From: Pseudoselenomonas ruminantium
GTDB lineage: Bacteria > Bacillota > Negativicutes > Selenomonadales > Selenomonadaceae
DNA length: 64,000 bases
Direction: 5' to 3'
Assembly: GCA_015058575.1 (NCBI GenBank)
Contig: SVBZ01000004.1
Span: forward strand, 98,355-162,354
The notes beneath the pieces are model-generated. The model saw only the letters and a program-made list of their open reading frames with translations, had not been told where the DNA came from and ran no database searches. Position numbers and translations under genes: made by a program. Positions 24,800 through 33,544 of the stretch are shown here, piece after piece (positions within the stretch are counted from its first letter, which is position 1; each line of letters begins with the position of its first letter).

Positions 24800-27143
24800 A
24801 GTGGTTTATATGGTACATGGCAGCCACAGCCTGTCCCAGGCAGATGCCGCCGTCGTTGGGCGGGATAAGGCTATGGCGCAGGACGCGGAAGCCTTTAGCC
24901 TTGAGCGCATTGCTTACCAGCGTGACCAGCAGATGATTCTGGAAGACGCCGCCCGAGAGCGCGCAGGTGATAAGGCCCGTGTGCTCCCGCGCCTTATCGC
25001 AGGCGGCGGTGATGCAGGCGGCAAGGCCGGCATGGAAGAGAAATGCCAGCTTCTGCGGGTCGGTTCCTGCCAGTCGTTCGGTAAGGATATAGCGGAAGAG
25101 CTTGTCGGTGGCCAGGATGATTGACGGGGCAGCCGTTGACTTGTCAGATTTTGACAAGTCAACCCGGTAAAGGTCAGGTGCTGACTTGTCAAGATTTATC
25201 GTCTGCGGGTCAAGGCCCTGCGCGGCAAGATAGTTTTCGGCAGCAAACTCCAGGTACATCGAGGCTTCGCCTTCGAAGGTCGAGCTGGTGCGGATGCCGA
25301 GCAGCGCACTGACTGCATCGTAGAGGCGTCCCGCACTGGTCGAGCGGATGGCGTTGACCTGGCTATCGGCCATGAAGAACTGCGCAGGCAGATCTTTGGC
25401 TGCGCAGAGATGCAGCGTATTGGCAAGGGCCGTGACTTTTTCTTTATCGTTATAGAGTCCGTAGAGCATGGCGATGGCAACGCGCCAGCCTTCGGTGGCG
25501 GCTTTGTCGCCGCCGGTCTGCAGGAAGGGGGCGATATGGCCGAGCCGCGTGAAGCCGGCGTAGTCGGCGCGCAGGATTTCGCCGCCCCAGATGGTGCCGT
25601 CGGTGCCGTAGCCTGTGCCGTCGAAGCTCACGCCGATTACAGGCTCGTCGCAGTCGTTTTCGGCCAGGCAGGAGACGATATGGGCGTAGTGGTGCTGGAC
25701 CGGGAACAGCGGCAGGCCCATTTCCTTGGCGATGGCGGTGGTGTTGTAGCGCGGGTGCAGATCGCAGGCCACGATGGCCGGTTCGTTTTCGAGCAGCTCG
25801 GTCAGCCGGCCGATGGTCTCGCGCAAGGCCTGCATGGTGCGCAGGTCGCTCATATCGCCCACATAGGGCGAAGGATAGAAGAGATTGTTCGAGCCAACGC
25901 AGAACGTGTTCTTGAGCTCGCCGCCGATGCCGAGTACCTGCCCGCGAAAATCGTTCTTGAGCAGGAACGGCAGCGGCGCAAACCCGCGGCTGCGGCGGAT
26001 CATATAGGGCTTTTCCTCCAGCCAGTCCATCACGGTGTCATCGGCGCGGATGCGGATTTTCCGGTTATGGGAGAGCATCAGATCCGTAAAGCCGGACAGT
26101 GCTTCGCGGGCACCGGCGTCGTCGCGGCAGATAGGAGCGCCGGCGGGATTGCCACTGGTCATGATCAGGGCATCTGGCATCGCGATGCCGTCGGGGTAAT
26201 CAAACAGCAGCATCTGCACAGGCGCATAGGGCAGCATGATGCCGACCTTGGGATTGCCAGGCGCAACGGCCTCGCAAAGCTTACTCTCCTTTTGGCGCCG
26301 TAGCAGCAGGATGGGCTTCTGATGACCGGTCAGCATATCTTCTTCGCCAGGTTCAAGCGCGCATTCGCGCCGCACGCAGGCGATGTCGCGCATCATGACG
26401 GCAAACGGTTTTACAGGGCGATGCTTGAGCGTGCGCAGGCGGTTTACGGCTGCCGCGTTTTGGGCATCGCAGCAGAGATGGAAGCCGCCGATGCCCTTGA
26501 TGGCGACGATGCCGCCTGCGGCTATGGTCTGGCGTGTGCGCGTGATGGCGGCCGCCCCGCGGCAGTCTTCCTCGCCAATCAGATAGACTTCGGGGCCGCA
26601 TTCGTTGCAGCAGACCGGCTGGGCGTCGTAGCGGCGCGTTTCGGGGCTCGTGTATTCGGCCGCGCAGTCCGGGCACATGGGGAACTCGCCCATGCTCGTG
26701 CGCTCACGGTCGTAGGGCATGGCATCGAGGATCGTCAGCCGCGGGCCGCAGGCCGTGCAGTTGATGAAGGGGTGCAGATAGCGGCGGTCGTTCTTGTCGA
26801 AAAGCTCGGCGCGGCATTTGTCGCAGGTCGCGATATCCGGCGAGACGAAGATATCGCCGCGCTCCTTGGCGCTTTCGATGATGGCAAAGCGCGTGTAGGT
26901 ATCGGGCGCAGCGAGCTGCTCGGTATCGAGTTTCAAAATGGTGGCACGCGCGGGCGGTTCGTTTTCGATGGCGGCGAGGAACGCATGGACAGCAGCAGCG
27001 CTTCCCTGGGCAAAAATCTCGACATAGGGGCCTTTGTTGCAGACACTGCCGTAGATCTTGTACCGTGCGGCCAGCCGGTCGACAAACGGACGGAAGCCGA
27101 CACCCTGGACGATGCCGTATACTTTGCTATGGAAAAGAGACAT
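24798..27143 (-). CDS. hypF: Hydrogenase maturation carbamoyltransferase HypF
   Basis: About 781-aa HypF, which uses carbamoyl phosphate to make the CN ligands of [NiFe]-hydrogenase. Domains in order: acylphosphatase (VYGIVQGVGFRPFVDRLA, 8-25), two Cys4 zinc fingers (CDKCRAELF, CTACGPR, CPDC, CNECGP), a YrdC-like domain, then the Kae1-like carbamoyltransferase (VGVSFDGTGYGTDG, VQHHYAHIVSC). No other hyp or hydrogenase gene is in the window. The start MSLFHSKVYG at 27143 is favoured by AAAGGTAG upstream. The coding sequence contains four TGACNNGTCA palindromes, three of them in a poorly conserved loop. Confidence 0.95.
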   Translation of the reverse strand: MSLFHSKVYGIVQGVGFRPFVDRLAARYKIYGSVCNKGPYVEIFAQGSAAAVHAFLAAIENEPPARATILKLDTEQLAAPDTYTRFAIIESAKERGDIFVSPDIATCDKCRAELFDKNDRRYLHPFINCTACGPRLTILDAMPYDRERTSMGEFPMCPDCAAEYTSPETRRYDAQPVCCNECGPEVYLIGEEDCRGAAAITRTRQTIAAGGIVAIKGIGGFHLCCDAQNAAAVNRLRTLKHRPVKPFAVMMRDIACVRRECALEPGEEDMLTGHQKPILLLRRQKESKLCEAVAPGNPKVGIMLPYAPVQMLLFDYPDGIAMPDALIMTSGNPAGAPICRDDAGAREALSGFTDLMLSHNRKIRIRADDTVMDWLEEKPYMIRRSRGFAPLPFLLKNDFRGQVLGIGGELKNTFCVGSNNLFYPSPYVGDMSDLRTMQALRETIGRLTELLENEPAIVACDLHPRYNTTAIAKEMGLPLFPVQHHYAHIVSCLAENDCDEPVIGVSFDGTGYGTDGTIWGGEILRADYAGFTRLGHIAPFLQTGGDKAATEGWRVAIAMLYGLYNDKEKVTALANTLHLCAAKDLPAQFFMADSQVNAIRSTSAGRLYDAVSALLGIRTSSTFEGEASMYLEFAAENYLAAQGLDPQTINLDKSAPDLYRVDLSKSDKSTAAPSIILATDKLFRYILTERLAGTDPQKLAFLFHAGLAACITAACDKAREHTGLITCALSGGVFQNHLLVTLVSNALKAKGFRVLRHSLIPPNDGGICLGQAVAAMYHINH
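25136..25192. repeat. TGACNNGTCA palindrome cluster inside hypF
   Basis: TTGACTTGTCAG (25136-25147), TTGACAAGTCAA (25151-25162) and CTGACTTGTCAA (25181-25192). On the minus strand they encode a Leu-Asp-Lys-Ser / Asp-Leu-Ser-Lys type linker in the Kae1-like domain. Confidence 0.75.
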
Positions 27144-27332
27144 ATATTTGCTACCTTTCATAGATGGTTTACAGAAATAGTTCTGTTTATCATTATAGCG
27201 GTTTTGCGCTGTTCTTGCTATAGAATAAGGACAAACGGCTAAAAGGTAGTGATAAATATGTACAATGTTTACAAAAAAAGTGGAAAATGGAAAAATATTT
27301 CCGCGATGGGGCTACTATTTTGGATAAAGATG

Positions 27333-27541
27333 TGTTATACTAACATTGTCGATAGGAAATAAACCGGATATCCCACCGGTTTGCATCGGAACCTATCGGT
27401 CTCTTCTCTGGAAACTTATCCCAGTTTCCAGTATCCCATTTCCTTACATCTTTTTAGATAGGAGCGGAGTCAGTGGAGTGACTCCGCTTCTTCGTCTCTA
27501 CATACAGGCACAGAGCTCCGGCATGGTCCGGAGCTTTTTTC
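27333..27541 (+). ncRNA. Structured RNA with three TATCCC motifs and its own promoter and terminator
   Basis: An extended -10 (TGTTATACT, 27333-27341) predicts a start near 27348. The transcript would fold into a closed module (CGATAGG 27350-27356 with CCTATCG 27392-27398) holding AAACCGG/CCGGTTT. Then comes CTGGAAACT/AGTTTCCAG (27408-27431), GCGGAGTCA/TGACTCCGC (27464-27487), and a terminator AGCTCCGG/CCGGAGCT with a T-run to 27540. TATCCC occurs in the first loop, in the second loop and in the single strand at 27432-27437. It matches no riboswitch class I know. It could be a free sRNA or an attenuating leader of the kinase gene 88 nt downstream. Confidence 0.6.
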
Positions 27542-27628
27542 GTGGCGATAAAACTGCGGCAAATAAAGGAAGACGCCCTGTGGACAGCGAATATCTGTAA
27601 AAAGGATTTTTAGCGAAAGGGGATTGCT

Positions 27629-30454
27629 ATGCGAAGCTTGCTGTCTGTTTGGCTGTGCCTGCTGCTGGTGCTGGATTTTTGCCTGGCGGGGGTGGCAGTG
27701 GCTGAGGGAAAAGCGCAGAATGTCATTCGCGTGGGCTGGTTCGACTCGTCCTTCAACCATATCGATGCGTATGGGCGCCGGGCGGGCTATGCGTATGAAT
27801 ACCAGCGCCGCATTGCTGCCTATACAGGTTGGCAGTATGAATATGTGGAAGGCAGCTGGGTGGAGCTGCTGCAGATGCTGCAGCGGGGCGAAATCGATTT
27901 GCTGGCCGATGTATCCTACAAGGAAGACCGCGTCGGCACGATGCTGCTGTCGGACTATGCGATGGGCAAGGAGGATTACTATATCTTCATCGATCCTGTG
28001 AAGAACCGCATCGATCCGGATGATTTGTCATCACTCAATGGTAAAAGACTGACGGTGTTCAAGGGCAGCATGCAGTCACAGATTCTTAGGAATTGGGTGG
28101 CAGAGCATGGCCTGTCGGTGGATATCCTTGAGCTGGCGGCGTCTTGGCAAGAAGCCGACCGTCTGCTGAAAAATGGCGAAGTCGATGGTTTTGTCACCAG
28201 TGCATCTTATGATCTTTATGTGGATAATGCCGACCCTGTGGCGCGCATCGGTTCGTCGGATTACTACTTTGGCATCAATAAGAACCGCCCGGATATCAAG
28301 GCGGAGCTTGATAAGGCCATGAACCTTATCCTCAGCCAGAACCTTTACTATAACCGCAACCTGAACCAGAAATACATGAGCAATACGGGCGTGCGGCGGT
28401 TCTTGACCAGCGACGAACGCGATTGGCTCAGTGCGCATGGCACCATCCGCATCGGCTATCCCGACAATATGCTGCCGTTCTGTGGCCAGGATGCCTTCGA
28501 TGGTCATGTCAAGGGGCTGCTGGCCGACTACATCCGCAAAGCCATGGGCGGGATGAAGAATTCCAAGCTGCATTTTTCGCCGGTGGCCTATCCGAGCTTG
28601 GACGATGCCCTTGATGCCCTGCAGGAGGGCAAGATTGACTGCGTGTTCCCCGCAGATTTCAGCGACTATGAAGCAGAGCAGCAAAGCCTGCTGGTCACGA
28701 CGCCGTTGGCGGATGCGATGCTCATGGCGGTGATCCGTCCACAGGACAGCGGCATGTTTTCGCTGGAGGCGGAGCTTCGCTGTGCTGTCGTCCGCGACAG
28801 CCCCGAGGTGGACGGCCTGCTAAAGGACAAGTTCCCACGGTGGAAGCCTGTTTATTTTTCCAGCTTGGAGGACTGCCTGCAGGGCGTAGCGCGTGGACAG
28901 GCGGACTGCCTGCTGATCAATAACTACCGCGTGGGCAGTCTGCGGAAAGAAATCGAGGAATGCAATCTGACGGCCGTGCCGACCAACAAGAATCGGGGCA
29001 TAGCCTTTGTGATGCGGCCGGACAGCATCCAGCTCTATGCCATTTTAGAGCGGCTCAATCAGGGCATGGACAGTGCGGAGGTCAACGATTCTTTGACGCG
29101 CAATACCTATGTGGATCAGAAAGTTTCCCTGCGTGATTTCGTCAAGGCCAACCTGAGCCTGGTGTTCCTGCTGGTCGGTCTGATTGTGTCCTTTATCATT
29201 CTGCTGCTTTTGCAGAGCCTGGCAACGGCGCGGAAGACCAGAGCGCTGAATCAGAAGCTGCAGGAACGGCAGGCCGAGCTGGAACTGGCCAAGAAGCAGG
29301 CTGAGGTAGCAAGCGAAGCCAAGACTTCGTTCCTGTTCAACATGTCCCACGATATCCGCACGCCGATGAACGCAATCATTGGCTTTTCGAATCTTTTGCA
29401 GCAGAACCTTGAGAACAAAGAGCAGGCCCGCGACTATATCCACAAGATCCAGCAGGCTAATGAGTTCCTGCTGTCGCTGGTCAACAATGTGCTCGAGATG
29501 GCGCGCATCGAAAGCGGCAAGATGACCGTGGATGCAGAATATGCCGATATGCGGGGACTGATGGAAGCCATTTGCTCGGTATTTGAAACCCAGATGGAGG
29601 GCAAAAGGATTACGTTTGCCTATACGCTGAAAATTGAGCATCCCGATGTTATGGTGGATAAGACCAAGGTGCGGGAAATCTTTTTGAATATCCTCAGCAA
29701 TGCCTATAAGTATACGCCCGAAGGCGGCTATGTCACGCTGGAGGTCTGCGAGCTGCCGGCAGAGCGTGAGGGCCAGCTGGTGTATCAGACGACCGTTGCG
29801 GATACGGGCATCGGTATGCCTGAGGACTTCCTGCCGCAGCTGTTTGAGGCCTTCACGCGCGAGCGCAATACGACGACGAGCGGCATCATGGGCACAGGCC
29901 TTGGCATGCAGATCGTAAAGAAGCTCGTCGAATTGCTCGCGGGTACGATTACGGTGGCCAGCAAGCTGGGCGAAGGGACGACTTTTGTCGTACAGCTGCC
30001 GCTACAGCTTGCAGACCGCGCGGAGCATGAGGAACAGCAGGCGGATGCGGCAGGAAGTATTGAGGCGTACCGGGGGATGCGCATCCTGCTGGCCGAGGAT
30101 AACGAGCTCAATGCGGAAATCGTCATTGCCGTCCTCAGCGAGCAGGGCTTCGAGCTTGAGCATGCCGTTGATGGGGCGGACTGCGTCGAGATGCTGGAGC
30201 GCGCCGTGCCTGGCTATTATGATTTCATCCTGATGGATGTCCAGATGCCGCGCATGGATGGCTATGAAGCAGCGCGGACCATCCGCGCCCTGGATGACCC
30301 GCGCAGAGCCGGCATACCCATCATTGCTATGACGGCCAATGCCTTTGAAGAAGACAAGCGCAAAGCCTTTGCCGCAGGGATGAATGCCCACGTACCTAAA
30401 CCGTTTGACACGCAAACGTTATATGCGGCCATCGATGCGGTGCTCAAACACTAA
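27629..30454 (+). CDS. BvgS-like hybrid sensor histidine kinase
   Basis: 941-aa hybrid kinase. Signal peptide (1-25), two tandem periplasmic solute-binding domains of the SBP_bac_3 type (about 30-255, [13 protein letters not shown], and 265-490, [13 protein letters not shown]), a membrane helix (about 507-530) and a coiled coil. HisKA follows with phospho-His in [17 protein letters not shown] (about 572), then HATPase ([22 protein letters not shown]). The receiver domain begins [14 protein letters not shown], with the acceptor Asp in [15 protein letters not shown] (about 868). There is no Hpt domain, and no response regulator gene is adjacent. The sensor domains suggest an amino-acid-like ligand. 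Confidence 0.92.
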   Translation: MRSLLSVWLCLLLVLDFCLAGVAVAEGKAQNVIRVGWFDSSFNHIDAYGRRAGYAYEYQRRIAAYTGWQYEYVEGSWVELLQMLQRGEIDLLADVSYKEDRVGTMLLSDYAMGKEDYYIFIDPVKNRIDPDDLSSLNGKRLTVFKGSMQSQILRNWVAEHGLSVDILELAASWQEADRLLKNGEVDGFVTSASYDLYVDNADPVARIGSSDYYFGINKNRPDIKAELDKAMNLILSQNLYYNRNLNQKYMSNTGVRRFLTSDERDWLSAHGTIRIGYPDNMLPFCGQDAFDGHVKGLLADYIRKAMGGMKNSKLHFSPVAYPSLDDALDALQEGKIDCVFPADFSDYEAEQQSLLVTTPLADAMLMAVIRPQDSGMFSLEAELRCAVVRDSPEVDGLLKDKFPRWKPVYFSSLEDCLQGVARGQADCLLINNYRVGSLRKEIEECNLTAVPTNKNRGIAFVMRPDSIQLYAILERLNQGMDSAEVNDSLTRNTYVDQKVSLRDFVKANLSLVFLLVGLIVSFIILLLLQSLATARKTRALNQKLQERQAELELAKKQAEVASEAKTSFLFNMSHDIRTPMNAIIGFSNLLQQNLENKEQARDYIHKIQQANEFLLSLVNNVLEMARIESGKMTVDAEYADMRGLMEAICSVFETQMEGKRITFAYTLKIEHPDVMVDKTKVREIFLNILSNAYKYTPEGGYVTLEVCELPAEREGQLVYQTTVADTGIGMPEDFLPQLFEAFTRERNTTTSGIMGTGLGMQIVKKLVELLAGTITVASKLGEGTTFVVQLPLQLADRAEHEEQQADAAGSIEAYRGMRILLAEDNELNAEIVIAVLSEQGFELEHAVDGADCVEMLERAVPGYYDFILMDVQMPRMDGYEAARTIRALDDPRRAGIPIIAMTANAFEEDKRKAFAAGMNAHVPKPFDTQTLYAAIDAVLKH

Positions 30455-30667
30455 AGAAGCTATGCCAAAAAGTGCGCTAAGCCCTTTGTTTATGCGGCTT
30501 AGCGCATATCTGAAAAAAATCTGTAAAAAAGTGATTCTTTTTGCGGAAAACCTATTGCCAAGGGCTCCAAAAAGGAATATAATCAAGTCACAAATCAAGG
30601 ATGTTCACAAAAGAAATCCAGTTCATTTGCACTAATATTTTTATCGGTTTTACAGGAGGAACCCAAA

Positions 30668-30952
30668 ATGAAGAGGGCGTTGGTCATTCTTATGGCTGTC
30701 GTGTTCGCTGGCTTTACCAGCATGGATTGTGAGGCAGCTGCAAAAAACTACGAATTAGTCGAGACGGTCTATACGGTCGAGCAGGGCGATACATTAAGCG
30801 GCATCGCAGAGACCTATATGGCGAAAAACGATTATGGCCCGCGTGAGATCCGTGAGTTCACCTCGGGAATCAAGGAGCTCAACGACTGGCTCCTGCAGCG
30901 CGATATCAAGGCTGGCGACGAGCTGCATATCAACTATTGGGTGAAGAAATAA
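30668..30952 (+). CDS. Small exported LysM-domain protein
   Basis: 94-aa protein with a signal peptide (RALVILMAVVFAGFTSMDCEAAA) and one LysM domain: YTVEQGDTLSGIAETYMAKN, ending AGDELHINYWV. It is likely a peptidoglycan-binding periplasmic protein. No catalytic domain is attached. The strong ribosome site CAGGAGGAACCCAAA precedes the ATG. Single gene with its own terminator. The Cys before EAAA could instead indicate a lipoprotein, but no standard lipobox is seen. Confidence 0.85.
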   Translation: MKRALVILMAVVFAGFTSMDCEAAAKNYELVETVYTVEQGDTLSGIAETYMAKNDYGPREIREFTSGIKELNDWLLQRDIKAGDELHINYWVKK

Positions 30953-30963
30953 AGACGAAAAGG

Positions 30964-31004
30964 ATGCCCCGGCATGGTTCAGTTTGAACGTGCCGGGGCA
31001 TTTT
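30964..31004. terminator. Hairpin terminator between the LysM gene and the ABC transporter
   Basis: Perfect 11-bp arms ATGCCCCGGCA (30964-30974) and TGCCGGGGCAT (30991-31001) then TTTTCTT. The genes on either side converge. Confidence 0.85.
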
Positions 31005-31005
31005 C

Positions 31006-31779
31006 TTATATATAATATTCGGTGGTATCGGCAGGCTTCAGCGAGAACTCGGCAAAGACGTGGTCGCGGATGCGCAGGAAGTCCGGGCTCGTGCGGTCGC
31101 GCTGGCCGTGTAGGTCCACGGGGATGATGGTCTTGATGCGGCCGGGATTCGGCGTCATGATGACGATGCGGTCGGCAAGGACCACGGCTTCGTCGATATC
31201 GTGGGTCACGAAGATGATGGTCTTATGCTGGCTGCGGTTGATGGCGGAGATTTCATCCTGCAGCTTCATGCGTGTCAAGGCATCAAGGGCCGCAAACGGC
31301 TCATCCATGAAGAGGATTTCGGGGTCGACGGCTAATGCGCGGGCGATGGCCACGCGCTGCTGCATGCCGCCGGAGAGTTCAGCTGGATGGCTTTGGGCAA
31401 ATTCCTTGAGCCCGACGAGGCTGAGGTATTTCTGGGCGATTTTTTGGCGTTTATCCGCCGGCATAGACAAGCTCTCAAGGCCCAGCTCCACGTTCTTTTC
31501 GACGGTGCGCCAGGGCAGCAGCCCGTAGTTCTGGAAAATCGTGACATGTTTGACCGATGGTTTCGTTACCGGGGCGCCGCCTATGGTGATGGAGCCCTCG
31601 GAAACCTTGTCAAAGCCCGCCAGGATGTTTAAGAGCGTGCTCTTGCCGCAGCCGGAGGGGCCGAGCAGGCAGATGAACTCACCGCGGCTGATCCGGAGAT
31701 TGACCTGTTGGAGGGCGCAGAAAGTCTGGCCGTTTTGGGAATAGTTTCGCGATACGTCTTGGATGTCGATATAGCTCAT
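31006..31779 (-). CDS. ABC transporter ATP-binding protein (SsuB/TauB type)
   Basis: 257-aa ATPase of the nitrate/sulfonate/taurine class. Walker A is LLGPSGCGKST, the Q-loop GLLPWRTVEKNVELGL, the signature LSGGMQQRVAIARAL, Walker B ILFMDEPFAALD and the switch FVTHDIDEA. ATG 31779 overlaps the permease stop (ATGA). It is the last gene of a three-gene transporter unit behind the CooS-like gene. The transported compound is unknown. Confidence 0.9.
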   Translation of the reverse strand: MSYIDIQDVSRNYSQNGQTFCALQQVNLRISRGEFICLLGPSGCGKSTLLNILAGFDKVSEGSITIGGAPVTKPSVKHVTIFQNYGLLPWRTVEKNVELGLESLSMPADKRQKIAQKYLSLVGLKEFAQSHPAELSGGMQQRVAIARALAVDPEILFMDEPFAALDALTRMKLQDEISAINRSQHKTIIFVTHDIDEAVVLADRIVIMTPNPGRIKTIIPVDLHGQRDRTSPDFLRIRDHVFAEFSLKPADTTEYYI

Positions 31780-32540
31780 GCGTTGCTCCTTTCCGGGATG
31801 CCCCAACGGCGGTAAATATGCTTTTCGAGCAGGGTAATGGCGCTGTCAAGCAAGAGCCCCAGTACGCCAATGGTGATGATGGCGGTCATCAGAAGGTCGG
31901 CCCGCAGATTGTTGCGGGCATCGATGATAAGAAAGCCAAGGCCTGACTGTGTGCCGACCATTTCGCCGGCGACGAGGAAGACCCAGGCGGTGCCAAGGGC
32001 CAGATGCAGGCCCGTGGCAATGCGCGGGAAAATGGCCGGGAAGATGATTTTCGTCAGCAGCTGCGGCTGGCCGATGCCGAAGTTCTGGGCAACCTTCAGA
32101 TAGACTGGCTCGATACCGGCGACGGCAGCAACGGTGGATAGCAGCACGGGGAAAAAGGCGGCGAGAAAAATAATGACGAGCGATGGCATATCGCCGATGC
32201 CAAAGACGAGTACGATAAATGGCAGCCAGGCAACGGGGGATATGGGACGCAGTACCTGGGCGATGGGATTGAGGAAGGCCCAGATGTTTTGGTACCAGCC
32301 GAGGATAAGTCCCAAAGCCATGGCCAGCAGGACAGATGTGGTGTAACCAAGCAGGAAACGGTAGAGACTCGTGCCGATGTCTTTTAGCAATACGCCATCG
32401 GCCAGGATTTCGGCAAATCCCTGCAGCGTTCGGACCGGCGTGGGGAAAAGGGCTTCATTCCAGCCGCCGAGCCAGGCGATGGCCTGCCAGCTGATGAGTA
32501 CCAGGAGCAAAGCTCCGATGAGATGAATCGCATGTTTCAT
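31776..32540 (-). CDS. ABC transporter permease (SsuC/TauC type)
   Basis: 254-aa inner-membrane permease with about six helices and a BPD_transp_1 domain. The cytoplasmic EAA-type loop is NFGIGQPQLLTKIIFPAIFPRIATGLHLALG. The start at 32540 (MKHAIHLIGALLL) is preceded by GAAAGGCTGTG; an upstream in-frame start would add 18 non-hydrophobic residues. It overlaps the ATPase gene by 4 nt and follows the binding-protein gene closely. Confidence 0.88.
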   Translation of the reverse strand: MKHAIHLIGALLLVLISWQAIAWLGGWNEALFPTPVRTLQGFAEILADGVLLKDIGTSLYRFLLGYTTSVLLAMALGLILGWYQNIWAFLNPIAQVLRPISPVAWLPFIVLVFGIGDMPSLVIIFLAAFFPVLLSTVAAVAGIEPVYLKVAQNFGIGQPQLLTKIIFPAIFPRIATGLHLALGTAWVFLVAGEMVGTQSGLGFLIIDARNNLRADLLMTAIITIGVLGLLLDSAITLLEKHIYRRWGIPERSNA

Positions 32541-32568
32541 AGAGTCACAGCCTTTCGGGAAAATCTGG

Positions 32569-33519
32569 TTATTCGTACAAACGGGGATCGACAAAGTCTT
32601 CGTAGCGCGGTGCCTTGGTCAACAGATGGCTTGCCTTCATGCGCGTGATAAGCTCATCATAGGACTTAGGCGGGAGGGAAAGATCGTCATAGGAAATCCA
32701 TTGGAGCGAGAGGTCGAGAATCTTATCCTTGGCCTTGAGGTATTTGAGCGCTATCGTTTTTTGCGCTTCGGGATGTTCGGTAAGATAGTTGCCGGCCTGC
32801 TTGTACTGCTGGACGAACTGACGGGCCAGATCGCGGTTGGCCGCTAAAAATTCGCCATTGAAGACCAAGAGGCAGCAGATGCTGTCGGGCCAGAGCTCCT
32901 GTGCCGGGAGGAGTTCATGGCCATTGCCAAGTACCACGGATTTAGCGCCAAAGGGCTCGGCTACGCAGTAGCCGGCAATCTGCTTCGTCGCAAGCGCCGC
33001 GGGCATCTCGGGCGGCGACATCTCGACAACGGTCAGATCGCTTTCGCTAAGGCCATTTTGGGCGAGCAGCTGGTCAAGCAGCAGTTTATGGGAGGACTGC
33101 TTGTGCGGGATGGCAAAGACCTTGCCTGCAAGGTCTGCGGGCTTTTCGATATCGTTGCTGACGATTATGGCATTGCCGTCGCGATGGCCAAGGGCGGCGG
33201 CCTTTACGTCAATGCCCTGTTCTTTGGCTTTGACCGCAAGTTCGGCAAGTACCGAAGCACCGTCGACTTTGCCGGTGTTCAAGGCGTCCATGAGCTCGGG
33301 CCAGGAGCCGTATTTTATGAGTTCGATTTTTACCGGGCTGTCTGCCGTTTCCAGTTCCTTGGCGGCAAATAAAGGCAGGGCATGGGTTATCGGAAGGTAG
33401 GCGATGCGGATGGTTTTTACGCCATCCTTTTCGGCCTGCGGTGCAGCAGGTGACTGGCCACAGCCAGCAGCCGCCAATAGTGTCAGCAGGATGGTCAGGA
33501 TAAACAGGATTCGTTTCAT
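32569..33519 (-). CDS. ABC transporter substrate-binding lipoprotein (NMT1/SsuA type)
   Basis: 316-aa lipoprotein (lipobox LLAAAGC) of the nitrate/sulfonate/taurine/thiamine-precursor class. The family start IRIAYLPITHALPLFAAKE is clear, with VDGASVLAELAVKAKEQG and VFAIPHKQSSHKLLLDQ. The ligand is not predictable. AAAGGAGA precedes ATG 33519. It lies 25 nt after the CooS-like gene on the same strand, so the transporter and CooS-like protein are probably one operon. Import of a small acid or cofactor related to that enzyme is inference. Confidence 0.87.
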   Translation of the reverse strand: MKRILFILTILLTLLAAAGCGQSPAAPQAEKDGVKTIRIAYLPITHALPLFAAKELETADSPVKIELIKYGSWPELMDALNTGKVDGASVLAELAVKAKEQGIDVKAAALGHRDGNAIIVSNDIEKPADLAGKVFAIPHKQSSHKLLLDQLLAQNGLSESDLTVVEMSPPEMPAALATKQIAGYCVAEPFGAKSVVLGNGHELLPAQELWPDSICCLLVFNGEFLAANRDLARQFVQQYKQAGNYLTEHPEAQKTIALKYLKAKDKILDLSLQWISYDDLSLPPKSYDELITRMKASHLLTKAPRYEDFVDPRLYE

Positions 33520-33544
33520 AGACAGTCTCCTTTCACTGGCTAGC

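Noticed and set aside
24798..27143. Hydrogenase maturation operon
   Set aside because: Only hypF is present; no hypA-E or hydrogenase structural genes lie nearby.
27333..27541. Known riboswitch or 6S RNA
   Set aside because: No conserved core of cobalamin, c-di-GMP, TPP, SAM, lysine or other class was found, and the fold is several separate hairpins rather than the long bulged rod of 6S RNA.
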